A DNA stretch of 51,648 nt from assembly GCA_002304445.1 (NCBI GenBank), contig NEVA01000024.1:1-51648 (forward strand), written 5' to 3'. The translations under genes and the position numbers were made by a program. This stretch comes from Opitutia bacterium Tous-C4FEB (GTDB lineage Bacteria > Verrucomicrobiota > Verrucomicrobiia > Opitutales > Opitutaceae). Positions 1 to 8,472 of the stretch are shown piece after piece. The stretch's first letter is position 1. Each line of letters opens with the position of its first letter. The notes beneath the pieces were generated by a model. The model worked only from the letters and a program-made list of their open reading frames with translations. It did no database searches and was not told where the DNA came from.

Positions 1-1
1 C

Positions 2-952
2 GCGATCATCACCCCGGCGCTGATCGTCGGCGCGATCGCCGAACGCATGAAGTTCTCCGCGATTTTGCTCTTCGTCGCGATCTGGATGCTCGTCGTCTAC
101 TTCCCGTTGGCCCACATGATCTGGGGCGTGACCGGTTTAATGAACGGCGTCTGGAATGGCGACGCGGTCATAAAGGCGATCGACTTTGCCGGCGGCACCG
201 TGGTCCACATGTCCTCGGGTTGGTCCGCCTTGGTGCTTTGCATCATCCTCGGGCCGCGCCTTGGATTCGGTAAGGAAAAAATGGCGCCGCACAGCCTCGT
301 GCTTTGCATGGTCGGCACCGGCATGCTCTGGGTCGGCTGGTATGGCTTCAACGCCGGCAGCGCGCTCGCCGCCGACGGCGTAGCGGCCAACGCCTTCATG
401 ACGACCACGCTCGCTGCCGCCGTCGCCGCGTTCACGTGGGGAATGATCGAAAAACTGTTTCGCGGCCACGCCTCGATTTTGGGTTTCTGTTCCGGCGCGG
501 TCGCCGGGTTGGTCGTGATCACGCCGGCCGCCGGCTTCGTTGATCCGACCGGCGCGATCGTCATCGGCGTGCTTGCCGGCGCCGTGCCGTATTTGGCCTG
601 CACCAAGTTGAAGTCGATGTTCGGCTACGACGACGCGCTCGACACCTTCGGCGTCCACGCCGTGGGCGGCACGCTCGGAGCTTTGCTCACCGGCTTCCTC
701 GCCACAGCGAGCGTCAATTCGAACCTGACCGGCGCTTACGCCACCAAGAACGGTCTCGCGAAGCTTGTGACCGACGGCGGTCTCTGGCTCGAACAGGTCA
801 AGGCTATCGGCATCACGCTGGTGCTCTCGATCCTCGCGACGGTGGTGATCGCCTACATCGTGAAAGCCCTCGTCGGTCTGCGGCCCACGCCGGAAGCCGA
901 GTCGCAAGGGCTCGACATCACCGATCACCAAGAAGAAGGCTATATCAACTGA
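2..952 (+). CDS. amt: Ammonium transporter Amt, 5'-truncated by the window edge
   Basis: Membrane channel for ammonium/ammonia uptake. The frame is open from base 2, and the residues before the first in-window ATG (base 47), ALIVGAIAER, are typical Amt sequence, so the start lies outside the window and ATG 47 is internal. About 317 residues are visible. Amt hallmarks include the FAGGTVVHMSSG segment, the GTGMLWVGWYGFNAGSA segment and FGVHAVGGTLGALLTG, with many hydrophobic helices. The protein ends in a short charged cytosolic tail. The gene sits 23 bases before a P-II gene, the classic amt-glnK pair in which uridylylation-controlled GlnK blocks the channel. Family assignment is secure; only the N-terminus is missing. 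Confidence 0.96.
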   Translation, partial: AIITPALIVGAIAERMKFSAILLFVAIWMLVVYFPLAHMIWGVTGLMNGVWNGDAVIKAIDFAGGTVVHMSSGWSALVLCIILGPRLGFGKEKMAPHSLVLCMVGTGMLWVGWYGFNAGSALAADGVAANAFMTTTLAAAVAAFTWGMIEKLFRGHASILGFCSGAVAGLVVITPAAGFVDPTGAIVIGVLAGAVPYLACTKLKSMFGYDDALDTFGVHAVGGTLGALLTGFLATASVNSNLTGAYATKNGLAKLVTDGGLWLEQVKAIGITLVLSILATVVIAYIVKALVGLRPTPEAESQGLDITDHQEEGYIN

Positions 953-957
953 GTTAA

Positions 958-1314
<357 letters not shown>

Positions 1315-1334
1315 GCGTTTTTTAAACTGATCCG

Positions 1335-1364
1335 AAGGCCGGCTCATGAGGAGCCGGCCTTTTT
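1335..1364 (+). terminator. Rho-independent terminator of amt-glnK
   Basis: Perfect 11-bp stem (1335-1345 with 1351-1361), 5-nt loop, and a T run at 1360-1364. It lies 20 bases after the glnK stop and ends the operon before the convergent TPR gene. Confidence 0.9.
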
Positions 1365-1367
1365 CGT

Positions 1368-1847
1368 TCAAAGCCGGTTCGCCTCGTGGCGGATCGAACG
1401 CTGGTAGGCGGTGATGCCGGGATCTTCGCTGGTGTCGGCGAGAGCGAGCAAAAGAAGCTGGGTGGCTTCGGCGTGATTGCCTTGCTCGTGGAGCGTCAAA
1501 GCCAAGAAGACGTCGAATTCACGATTGTCGGGAAATTGCGTTTGGCCCGACCGGAGGACCTCGGCGGAGCGGGCGAACTGGCCGGTGTGACGGAGCGTGG
1601 AGCCGAGACCGAGGAGCGCGCCGGCGAGTTCGTTGGGTGCGAGGCCGAGGGCGATGGCTCGTTCGTAGTGAGGGACGGCCTCGGCTGCGCGGTCGAGCAC
1701 CTCGCTCGTCCATGCGAGTTGGTAGGCGATCTCGGGAACGTGGGGAAAACGGGCGTCGAGTTTCTGCAGCAGCCCGAGGACGTGATCCACTTGGCCGCCG
1801 TGGCGGGCGCCGATGATGGCGTCGAGTTCGGATTTCCAGTCAGACAT
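1368..1847 (-). CDS. Tetratricopeptide repeat protein (TPR_5-like)
   Basis: A 159-residue soluble protein made of helix-turn-helix TPR units, with no signal peptide. The middle part (AYQLAWTSEVLDRAAEAV, then GALLGLGSTLRHTGQ, then FLALTLHEQGNHAEA) matches the pattern of the small TPR_5 family of bacterial proteins whose partners are unknown. TPRs normally mediate protein contacts; no catalytic motif is visible. It lies downstream of thrS on the same strand but is separated from it by a strong terminator (1858-1886), so it may have its own promoter or rely on readthrough. The family call is fairly sure; the function is unknown. Confidence 0.85.
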   Translation of the reverse strand: MSDWKSELDAIIGARHGGQVDHVLGLLQKLDARFPHVPEIAYQLAWTSEVLDRAAEAVPHYERAIALGLAPNELAGALLGLGSTLRHTGQFARSAEVLRSGQTQFPDNREFDVFLALTLHEQGNHAEATQLLLLALADTSEDPGITAYQRSIRHEANRL

Positions 1848-1886
1848 CGGAAAAGAAGAAAGCGCGGAGGTAAGCTCCGCGCTTTC
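1848..1886 (-). terminator. Rho-independent terminator of thrS
   Basis: Read on the minus strand: a perfect 12-bp stem (1875-1886 with 1858-1869), a 5-nt loop and a T-rich tail TTCTTTTCC. It lies 19 bases past the thrS stop and directly before the TPR start. Confidence 0.88.
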
Positions 1887-1904
1887 GGACTTAGGATGGG
1901 TCGC

Positions 1905-3845
1905 TCAGTTGGCCGGAGCGGCGCCGGGGGCGGCGGGCTTGACCGTCTTTATGGCGAGGGCGCGGGTGGCGATCTCGATCTTGAGGCGGGCGAGGTAGTC
2001 GGCGAAGGGCATGACGCCTTCGTCGCCCTTGGCGCGGCTGCGGACGCTGATCGACTGGGTCTCGGCTTCCTTGCCGCCGAGGACGAGAGTGTAGGGGACC
2101 TTGTCGATTTCGGCGCGGCGGATTTTGGCGCCGAGCTTGTCGCTCTGCTCGTCGAGTTTGGCGCGGACGCCCGCGGCCTTGAGCTGTGCGAGCAGTTGCG
2201 CGCCGTAGTCGTTCACGCGGTCGGTGATCGGCACGAGGCGGACTTGTTCAGGGGCGAGCCACACAGGGAAATCTCCGCCAAAGTGCTCGATGAGCACGCC
2301 ACAGAAACGCTCCATCGAGCCAAAGGGCGCGCGGTGGATCATGACGGGGCGGTGCGACTGGTTGTCGGCGCCCATGTAGTGGAGGTCGAAGCGGACGGGG
2401 AGATTGTAGTCCACCTGCACGGTGCCGAGCTGCCACTCGCGGCCGATCACGTCTTTGATAACGAAATCGATCTTGGGGCCGTAGAACGCGGCCTCGCCGG
2501 GTTCCTCTGTGAAGGGCACGCCGAGGGTCTTGGCGGCCTCGCGGCAGGCGTTCTCGGCTTTGTCCCAGTTAGCGGTGTCTCCGGTGTATTTGTTGGAGTC
2601 GGGATCGCGGAGCCCGACGCGCACGCGGTAATCGGCCATGCCGAGCGTGGAGAGGACGGTCTTCACGAGGGAGAGACAGCCGAGGACTTCGGCGGCGACC
2701 TGGTCCTCGGTGCAGAAGAGATGGGCGTCGTCCTGCGTGAAGCCGCGGACGCGGGTCATGCCGTTGAGCTCGCCGGACTGCTCCCAGCGGTAAACGGTGC
2801 CGAACTCGGCAAGGCGCACGGGGAGGTCGCGGTAACTATGAGGCTGGGACGCGAAGATCTTGATGTGGTGCGGGCAGTTCATCGGCTTCAGCATGAAGCC
2901 ATCGAGGAGCTTGGCCGGGTCCATGACGCGGTCTTTGCCGATCATTTCTTTGCCCACGCGGGTGTTGAGCTGGTCGGCGAACTGCGAGGAAACGGCTTCG
3001 AGACGCGCGGTGAGTTCGGCGCAGCCGCAGCCTTCAGCGGACATCTTGGCGAGAGCGTCGGGTTCGGCGAACGCGGGGAACTGCGACTCCTTGTAGTACG
3101 GGAAGTGGCCCGAGGTTTTGTAGAGCGAGAGTTTGCCGATGTGCGGCGTGAAGACCTGAGAGTAACCCTGTTTGCGGAGCTCGCCGCCGATGAAGTCCTG
3201 CAATTCTTGGCGGATGATCGAGCCGTTGGGCGTCCAGAGGATGAGGCCTTGGCCGACATCTTCGTCGATGTGGAAGAGCTTCAGATCGCGGCCGAGTTTA
3301 CGGTGGTCGCGGGCCTTGGCCTGCTCCTGGCGGTCGAGGTATTGGTCGAGTTCTTCGCGCGTGGGGAAGGCGGTGCCGTAGATGCGCTGGAGCTGTTTGT
3401 TCTTCTCGTCGCCGCGGTGGTAGGCGCCGGCGATGGACAGAAGTTTGAAGGCTTTGAGTTTCGAGGAGTAGCGCACGTGTGTGCCGGCGCAGAGGTCCAT
3501 GAACTCGCCGTTCTGGTAGAAGGAGATTTTCTCGTCGGCGGGGATGTCGGCGAGACGGCCGAGTTTGTAGCGTTCTTGGCCGCGGGAGATGATAAGCGCG
3601 GTGGCTTCTTCGCGGGAGAGTTCTTTGCGGTAAAACGGCTGGTTCTCGCCGGCGACTTTCTTCATCTCGGCTTCGATTTTGATGAGGTCGTCGGCGGTGA
3701 ATTTATGGTCGAGATCGAAGTCGTAGTAGAAGCCGGTGTCGGTGGGCGGGCCGATGTCGAGTTTGGCGTCGGGGAAAAGACGGAGGACAGCCGTCGCGAG
3801 GATGTGCGAGGCCGAGTGGCGGAGTTCTTCGAGGGGAGACATCAT
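1905..3845 (-). CDS. thrS: Threonine--tRNA ligase, lacking the N-terminal TGS domain
   Basis: Charges tRNA-Thr and edits mis-attached serine. The 646-residue protein starts almost directly at the editing domain: HSASH at 10-14 and DLCAGTH at 117-123 (Cys119, His123) are the editing-site motifs. The catalytic core has the zinc ligands Cys324 (KPMNCP), His375 (DDAHLF) and His504 (MIHRAPFGS), followed by the anticodon-binding domain (LAPEQVRLVPI onward). The TGS domain of about 60 residues found at the start of E. coli ThrRS is absent. Instead there is an extra block of about 55 residues (258-316) between the first class II motif region and the zinc Cys, so total length is near normal. The start has two ATGs in a row and no clear Shine-Dalgarno; a short AT-rich repeat sits in its place. 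Confidence 0.97.
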   Translation of the reverse strand: MMSPLEELRHSASHILATAVLRLFPDAKLDIGPPTDTGFYYDFDLDHKFTADDLIKIEAEMKKVAGENQPFYRKELSREEATALIISRGQERYKLGRLADIPADEKISFYQNGEFMDLCAGTHVRYSSKLKAFKLLSIAGAYHRGDEKNKQLQRIYGTAFPTREELDQYLDRQEQAKARDHRKLGRDLKLFHIDEDVGQGLILWTPNGSIIRQELQDFIGGELRKQGYSQVFTPHIGKLSLYKTSGHFPYYKESQFPAFAEPDALAKMSAEGCGCAELTARLEAVSSQFADQLNTRVGKEMIGKDRVMDPAKLLDGFMLKPMNCPHHIKIFASQPHSYRDLPVRLAEFGTVYRWEQSGELNGMTRVRGFTQDDAHLFCTEDQVAAEVLGCLSLVKTVLSTLGMADYRVRVGLRDPDSNKYTGDTANWDKAENACREAAKTLGVPFTEEPGEAAFYGPKIDFVIKDVIGREWQLGTVQVDYNLPVRFDLHYMGADNQSHRPVMIHRAPFGSMERFCGVLIEHFGGDFPVWLAPEQVRLVPITDRVNDYGAQLLAQLKAAGVRAKLDEQSDKLGAKIRRAEIDKVPYTLVLGGKEAETQSISVRSRAKGDEGVMPFADYLARLKIEIATRALAIKTVKPAAPGAAPAN

Positions 3846-3846
3846 G

Positions 3847-3883
3847 GGAATTTTCGATTTTAGATTCTGGATTTTCGATTTCA
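3847..3883. repeat. AT-rich short repeat directly upstream of thrS
   Basis: The 11-mer ATTTTCGATTT occurs at 3850-3860 and again at 3871-3881, 21 bases apart. The 14-mer at 3847-3860 recurs exactly at 17875-17888 in front of pyrB. It contrasts with the GC-rich surroundings and covers the ribosome-binding region of thrS. Confidence 0.6.
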
Positions 3884-3904
3884 GGACCGGCGGCCGGTGG
3901 CCTG

Positions 3905-5266
3905 TTATTTTTTCACCGGTTCGAGTTTGTAGGCGGTTTTGCTATCGAGCATCGACCAACCGGCGGCGGCGAGTTCCTTGCGAAGCGCGTCGGCGGCGGC
4001 GAAGTCTTTGGCCTGTTTCGCGGCCCAGCGCTTTTCGGCGAGGGCGGTGATGGCGGCGGGGATTTCGGCTTTCATTTCGACCGTGAGGTCGAGCCCAAGG
4101 GCGAAGAGCACGGCGTCGAAAGAGCTCAGATCCACGTTAGTAGGGCCGCGGTTCACGATTGAGAAGAGAGCGCCGAGCGCTCCGGGCGTATTGAGGTCGT
4201 CGTGCAACGAGGAGAACACGCTGGCGAACGTCTCGGCGTCCTCGCCGGCGGCAGTGCCCAACGAGGATCGGAACGTGCGCAACGAATTCAACGCGCTCTC
4301 GGCCGCGCGCAGCGAATCCAACATGAAATTCAACTGCTTCCTCGGGTGGCCCATGAGCAGGGCGTAGCGGACGGCCATCGGGGAGTAACCCTTCTCGACG
4401 AGATCGCCCAAGGTGTAGTAGTTGCCCTTGCTCTTGCTCATCGTGGTGCCTTCGACGAGCAGGTGTTCGCTGTGATACCAGTGGCGGGAGAAGGTCGTGC
4501 CGTTGCAGCACTGGCTCTGGGCGATCTCGTTTTCGTGGTGGGGGAAGAGCAAATCGACGCCGCCCGTGTGGAGATCGATCGTGTCGCCCAAAATGGCTTT
4601 GCTCATGGCGCTGCACTCGATGTGCCAGCCGGGTCGGCCTTCGCCGGCGCCGCGGGGGCCGGGCCATTTCACGTCGCCGTCTTCCTCGGGTTTGTAGGCC
4701 TTCCAAAGGGCAAAGTCGGAGACAGAGTCTTTATGATCCGCGTCGGCGACGGTGTTGGTGATCTTGAGTTCGCGCTCTTTGATGCGGGAGAGGGCGCCGT
4801 AGCCGGGAAACGAATCGAGTTTGAAATACACGGAGCCGTCGGCGGCGCGGTAGGCGTTCCCTTTCTCCATGAGCACCTCGATCATGTTGACCTGCTCCTT
4901 GATGTAGCCGGTGGCGGTGGGCTCGGCGTGGGGGCGTAGGCAGTTGAGGGCGTCGCAGTCGGCGTGGAATTTATCGGTCCACTTTTTGGTGATCTCGGCG
5001 AGCGGGCGTTGCTCTTTTTGGGTCTGGCCGATGGTGCGGTCGTCAACGTCGGTCAGGTTGCGGACGTGGTTTACTTTGTCGCGGCCGAACTGGAGCTCGA
5101 GCAACCGACGGATGACGTCGTTGACGACAAAGGTGCGAAAGTTGCCGATGTGCGCGGGCGCGTAGACGGTCGGGCCGCAATTATAAAAGCGGACCACGCC
5201 ATCGGCGTGCGACGGCGTGATCGGTTTGAGGCGGCGGTCGAGGGAATCGTAAAGCTGAAGGGCCAT
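3905..5266 (-). CDS. cysS: Cysteine--tRNA ligase
   Basis: Class I synthetase that charges tRNA-Cys; monomeric, zinc-dependent. 453 residues from the start at 5266 (MALQLYDS), chosen because the family begins there; the open frame continues 41 codons upstream without family similarity. Signature HIGN (39-42) stands for HIGH, and TMSKSKGN (275-282) for KMSKS. Zinc ligands are visible as Cys30 (CGPTVY), Cys218 (WHIECSA), His243 and Glu247 (FPHHENE). The upstream gene on the same strand side is divergent hemB. It lies 59 bases upstream of thrS, so the two synthetase genes may be co-transcribed (cysS first). No unusual features apart from the G-to-N HIGH variant, which is known in related phyla. 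Confidence 0.97.
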   Translation of the reverse strand: MALQLYDSLDRRLKPITPSHADGVVRFYNCGPTVYAPAHIGNFRTFVVNDVIRRLLELQFGRDKVNHVRNLTDVDDRTIGQTQKEQRPLAEITKKWTDKFHADCDALNCLRPHAEPTATGYIKEQVNMIEVLMEKGNAYRAADGSVYFKLDSFPGYGALSRIKERELKITNTVADADHKDSVSDFALWKAYKPEEDGDVKWPGPRGAGEGRPGWHIECSAMSKAILGDTIDLHTGGVDLLFPHHENEIAQSQCCNGTTFSRHWYHSEHLLVEGTTMSKSKGNYYTLGDLVEKGYSPMAVRYALLMGHPRKQLNFMLDSLRAAESALNSLRTFRSSLGTAAGEDAETFASVFSSLHDDLNTPGALGALFSIVNRGPTNVDLSSFDAVLFALGLDLTVEMKAEIPAAITALAEKRWAAKQAKDFAAADALRKELAAAGWSMLDSKTAYKLEPVKK

Positions 5267-5493
5267 ATTCGGAGAATCGGGAAGGAAGGTGTTAACGGAA
5301 TTCCGACGGAGCGGAACGTTCTTTTTATCGGTCGTTGGACCGACGGTTTTCGCCTGACGGCGCGCGCGGGCGCCGGCGGTTGCGGTCAATAACCGCAGCC
5401 CGTAGTTCGCGCCAAAACGGAGCGAATCGAGGAGGTCGAAAAATTGATGGCGGGCCGGCGCATGGCGTGATTTCTTCGCGGAGAAACACGGAT

Positions 5494-6504
5494 ATGACGG
5501 ACCACTTCAAGCTCGATTTAACCCAACGGCCGCGGCGCTTGCGTCGCACGGCCAGCTTGCGGGCGATGGTGGAAGAGACGGTGTTGCGTCCGGCGGATTT
5601 TGTCGCGCCGTTGTTCGTGATCGAAGGCAAAGCGGCGCCGGAGCCGATCGGTTCGATGCCGGGGGTGCGGCGGCTGTGCATCGGTGACGCGGTGAAGGAG
5701 TGCCGGGCGTTGGCGAAATTGGGCGTGCGGGCGGTCGCGTTGTTTCCAAAGCTGGACGGGTCTTTGAAAGATGCGGAGGGCAGCGCGGCGTTAAGCGAGG
5801 ATGCGTTGATTTTGCGGGCGGTGCGGGCGGTGAAGCGCGCTGTGCCGGAGTTGACCGTGATGACGGATATCGCGCTCGATCCTTATACGACGCACGGGCA
5901 CGACGGGGTATTGTCCGAAGACGGTGGCGAGGTGGCGAATGACCGGACAGTGGATCTCCTCCGCGAGATGGCGGTGTTACATGCGCGGGCGGGCGTCGAC
6001 CTGGTGGCGCCGAGTGATATGATGGACGGCCGGGTCGGTGCGATCCGGCGCGCGCTGGATGCGGCGGGATTTGAGCAGACGGGGATCATGGCTTATTCGG
6101 TGAAGTTCGCCTCGGCCTATTATGGACCGTTTCGCGAAGCCGTTGGCAGTGCGCGGGCGGCGGGGACGGCACCGTTGGACAAAAGGACTTATCAAATGAA
6201 TCCGGCGAACCGCCGCGAGGCGCTCCGCGAGCTCGAACTCGATGACGCCGAGGGTGCGGATATTTTGATGGTGAAACCGGCAGGTCTTTATCTGGACATC
6301 ATCCGCGAGGTGCGTGGGGTGACGAGAAAGCCCATCGCCGCTTATCAAGTTTCTGGCGAGTATGCGCAAATCCACGCGGCCGCCGAGCGCGGCTGGCTTG
6401 AGTTGGCGCCGGCGCGAAACGAGTCGTTGCTCGCGATCAAGCGGGCGGGTGCCGACTTGATCTTGACGTATTTCGCCAAAGACATGGCGCTGGCTTTGCG
6501 TTAA
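5494..6504 (+). CDS. hemB: Delta-aminolevulinic acid dehydratase (porphobilinogen synthase), Mg-type
   Basis: Condenses two 5-aminolevulinate molecules to porphobilinogen in heme and tetrapyrrole synthesis. 336 residues from ATG 5494, preceded by a GGAG; the frame is open further upstream but without family similarity. The two active-site lysines that form Schiff bases are Lys204 (YSVKFAS) and Lys261 (MVKPAG). The metal segment reads ALDPYTTHGHDG (127-138): the cysteines of the zinc enzymes are replaced by Ala and Asp, which marks the Mg2+-dependent class known from Pseudomonas and plants. Divergent from cysS. Start and function are well supported. Confidence 0.97.
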   Translation: MTDHFKLDLTQRPRRLRRTASLRAMVEETVLRPADFVAPLFVIEGKAAPEPIGSMPGVRRLCIGDAVKECRALAKLGVRAVALFPKLDGSLKDAEGSAALSEDALILRAVRAVKRAVPELTVMTDIALDPYTTHGHDGVLSEDGGEVANDRTVDLLREMAVLHARAGVDLVAPSDMMDGRVGAIRRALDAAGFEQTGIMAYSVKFASAYYGPFREAVGSARAAGTAPLDKRTYQMNPANRREALRELELDDAEGADILMVKPAGLYLDIIREVRGVTRKPIAAYQVSGEYAQIHAAAERGWLELAPARNESLLAIKRAGADLILTYFAKDMALALR

Positions 6505-6525
6505 AATTCACGCTTGGTTTTTCCC

Positions 6526-6810
6526 ATGAGCACCCCGCCCGTCATTCTTCCGCGCAGCATCGCCCAACGGGCCGTCACCGTGGTTTTTGGGCTGCTGAGC
6601 CTGGCGTTTTTGTTTCGCGCGGGCCAGTTCGGCTACAAGTGGCTGAGCGGGGTGGTCGAGGGCGACACCAACTTCAAGGCCATGACGATCTGGGCGCTGA
6701 TCTACGTGGTGGTGTGCGCCGGGATCGCGGCGGTGGCGTATTTCATGCCGCGTGAGACGGAGGAAAACGAGGTTTCCGAAGAAAATCAGAAAGCCGAGCG
6801 GGGGACCTGA
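6526..6810 (+). CDS. Small two-helix membrane protein of unknown function
   Basis: 94 residues from ATG 6526 (MSTPP); an ATG 12 bases upstream is also possible. Two predicted membrane helices: one around residues 18-33 (VTVVFGLLSLAFLF) and one near 56-73 (IWALIYVVVCAGIAAVAYF). A charged Glu/Lys-rich tail follows, probably cytosolic. It follows hemB by 21 bases on the same strand, so it may be co-transcribed. I do not recognise a family. The last 25 bases overlap the 3' end of the convergent export-protein remnant. Confidence 0.7.
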   Translation: MSTPPVILPRSIAQRAVTVVFGLLSLAFLFRAGQFGYKWLSGVVEGDTNFKAMTIWALIYVVVCAGIAAVAYFMPRETEENEVSEENQKAERGT

Positions 6811-7333
6811 AGAGAATCGCTGGGCATGGGCCGCGGGTCTTGAGCCGGATTTTGTTGGGCGGGGTGGGCGTTTAGGTCGTAGGCGGTTTGGTCGCGAACC
6901 AAGGTGACTTTACCTTCTTTGGCGTAGAGCGAGAAACCGCCGGCACCTTGAACGGCTTTGGCGACCGTCAGATCCGGGGGCCAAATGATGCGACCGGGTT
7001 TGGCCACCTCGCCGCCGACGTAAACAAAGAGTTCGGTGGCGCTGACGAAAACATCAACCGTGGCATAAATCTTTTTGCGATATAGGCGGCGCGAATCCCG
7101 GTGGAGATCGTCCGCGCTCACGCCGGCGGCGGGATGCGGGCCGATGAAGGAGAGGGTGATAAGTCCTTGGTCGTCGATTTGGACGGTAGTGGTGGAGGGA
7201 TCGGGGACGATTTGGAGGGCGATAATGAGGCGGTCCTTGGGCGGAGTTGAGCAGTGGTCGTCGCAGCGAGGATGCTAAGATCGCTGCCCTTTATCTCGTC
7301 GGTTGCACACCGGGTCAGAAGCGCGAAGGCCAT
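6786..7333 (-). pseudogene. Frameshifted polysaccharide-export (Wza/SLBB-type) lipoprotein
   Basis: Two frames together give one small outer-membrane polysaccharide export protein. The upstream frame, from ATG 7331-7333, encodes a lipoprotein-like signal (FALLTRC) followed by a short linker to LRP. Homology then continues in the next frame as KDRLIIAL, VQIDDQGLITLSFIG, and an SLBB part (FVYVGGEVAKPGRI, VAKAVQGAGGF, SLQVPRS). The frames join at the C run 7239-7241; one extra base there would restore a continuous protein of about 180 residues. Several other changes look like decay (lipobox Gly to Arg, MPSDS for the usual MPGDS). A GTG at 7119-7121 could start only the C-terminal fragment. A sequencing error cannot be excluded, so pseudogene is an inference. 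Confidence 0.7.
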
Positions 7334-7445
7334 GGCCCCAACGGCGAAAAGACCGTGACGCGGGGGAGAGCCCGTGGGGTTATCTCGTGGGAAAAGGTGC
7401 GGGGAAGTACAACTGCGGCGCAGCCGGCACGATGTGAATGGGCAC

Positions 7446-7474
7446 AAAAAAGCGGCGGTCCAAAAGACCGCCGC
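7446..7474 (-). terminator. Rho-independent terminator of the acidic-protein gene
   Basis: On the minus strand: perfect 9-bp GC-rich stem (7466-7474 with 7452-7460), 5-nt loop, then six T (7446-7451 as A on the plus strand). It lies 16 bases past the stop of the gene at 7490-8299. Confidence 0.93.
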
Positions 7475-7489
7475 CAAGATTACGTGGAA

Positions 7490-8299
7490 TTATTTTTTCT
7501 TGGAGCCGCGCGCGGGCTTCTTGGGCAAATCGTCGTCATCGTCGATGGACCTGGACTTTTTCGGCGCGTCATCATCGTCGTCGGAGTCCTCGTCATCGTC
7601 GTCCTTCTTTTTCTTTTCGTCGTCGTCCTCATCCTCGTCGTCATCGCCATCCCACTTGAGCGAATCGTCGTTCTTGAGTTTTTCTTCCTCGGCGGCGTCG
7701 ATCTCGGGCAAGTCGTCATCGGTCTCGTCTTCGGCGTCTTTGGCCGGAGCTTCATCGTCGCCGTCATAGCCGGCAGGCATGAAATCGAGAATGGCGGTGA
7801 GCTCTTCGAAGGTGTGGACCGCTTTCCCCTCGATGAACGAGCTGTTTTGGTCCTCCCGGATCTCGTCCTCGACTTCATCGACCGAGAGCTTGGACTCGAA
7901 TTTGAAGAGGTCGTTCAGCATCTTCACGCGGCAGCGGGTGAGATGGTCGAGCAGGTCGGCGTAGGGGCCGTTTTCCTCGTCGAGGGTATCGGCGAGGGCA
8001 AAGAGTTTGTCGTCGGATTCGACGATGGATTCTTTCACGCGCTTGAGACGCACCTTGCCGTTGCCGAGGTCTTTCTCGATTCGGAACGGGATAAACGCGG
8101 CGTCGAACATCTCCTGATCGAAACCATAGTCGCGCAGGGAATCGACGAGCTCGATGAGATGGGCGACTTGGCGCGGGTCGACGATGCTGAGGCCGTCGAC
8201 ATCCCAGCGCACGGGGTCGGAGGTCTCATTGACCCACCAATTATGGTCGTCACCGAGACGAACGTTACACCAGCTGAGAGTAGAAGTTGCTTTGGCCAT
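7490..8299 (-). CDS. Unknown protein with long Asp/Glu/Lys-rich C-terminal tail
   Basis: 269 residues from ATG 8297-8299 (MAKATSTLSW); a start 21 bases upstream is possible but less likely. Residues 1-190 look like a folded globular domain (WCNVRLGDDHNWWVNE, then FRIEKDLGNGKVRLKRVKESI). The last 80 residues are low complexity: runs of Asp with Lys blocks, ending in RGSKKK, presumably disordered. No signal peptide, membrane helix or catalytic motif is visible and I do not recognise a family. Acidic tails of this kind often bind basic proteins or nucleic-acid complexes, but that is a guess. It has its own terminator and no same-strand neighbour close upstream, so it is probably monocistronic. 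Confidence 0.8.
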   Translation of the reverse strand: MAKATSTLSWCNVRLGDDHNWWVNETSDPVRWDVDGLSIVDPRQVAHLIELVDSLRDYGFDQEMFDAAFIPFRIEKDLGNGKVRLKRVKESIVESDDKLFALADTLDEENGPYADLLDHLTRCRVKMLNDLFKFESKLSVDEVEDEIREDQNSSFIEGKAVHTFEELTAILDFMPAGYDGDDEAPAKDAEDETDDDLPEIDAAEEEKLKNDDSLKWDGDDDEDEDDDEKKKKDDDDEDSDDDDDAPKKSRSIDDDDDLPKKPARGSKKK

Positions 8300-8472
8300 G
8301 AAAGGGAAAATTTTTCTCAACGTGCGAGCGGTGTTTCAAAAAACAAGCACAAAACCGGGAGTAAGTTACAGGAGTGTGGCAGGGATTTTTTCGCTCGGTG
8401 GAATCGGGGCGGCGAGGGCTGAGACGGTTCGGGCTCTTGCGTTTTTATGAGCGGGTTTCAGGGTCAGACGCC

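Noticed and set aside
1386-3863. Very long plus-strand open frame of 825 codons opposite thrS
   Set aside because: It mirrors thrS and the TPR gene codon by codon on the other strand, a GC-rich shadow frame; thrS has all family motifs.
7247-8422. Plus-strand open frames, including Ser-rich runs, opposite the acidic protein
   Set aside because: The Ser and Val/Ile runs are reverse readings of Asp codons (GAC/GAT); the minus-strand gene has a start, a composition fitting a protein, and a terminator.
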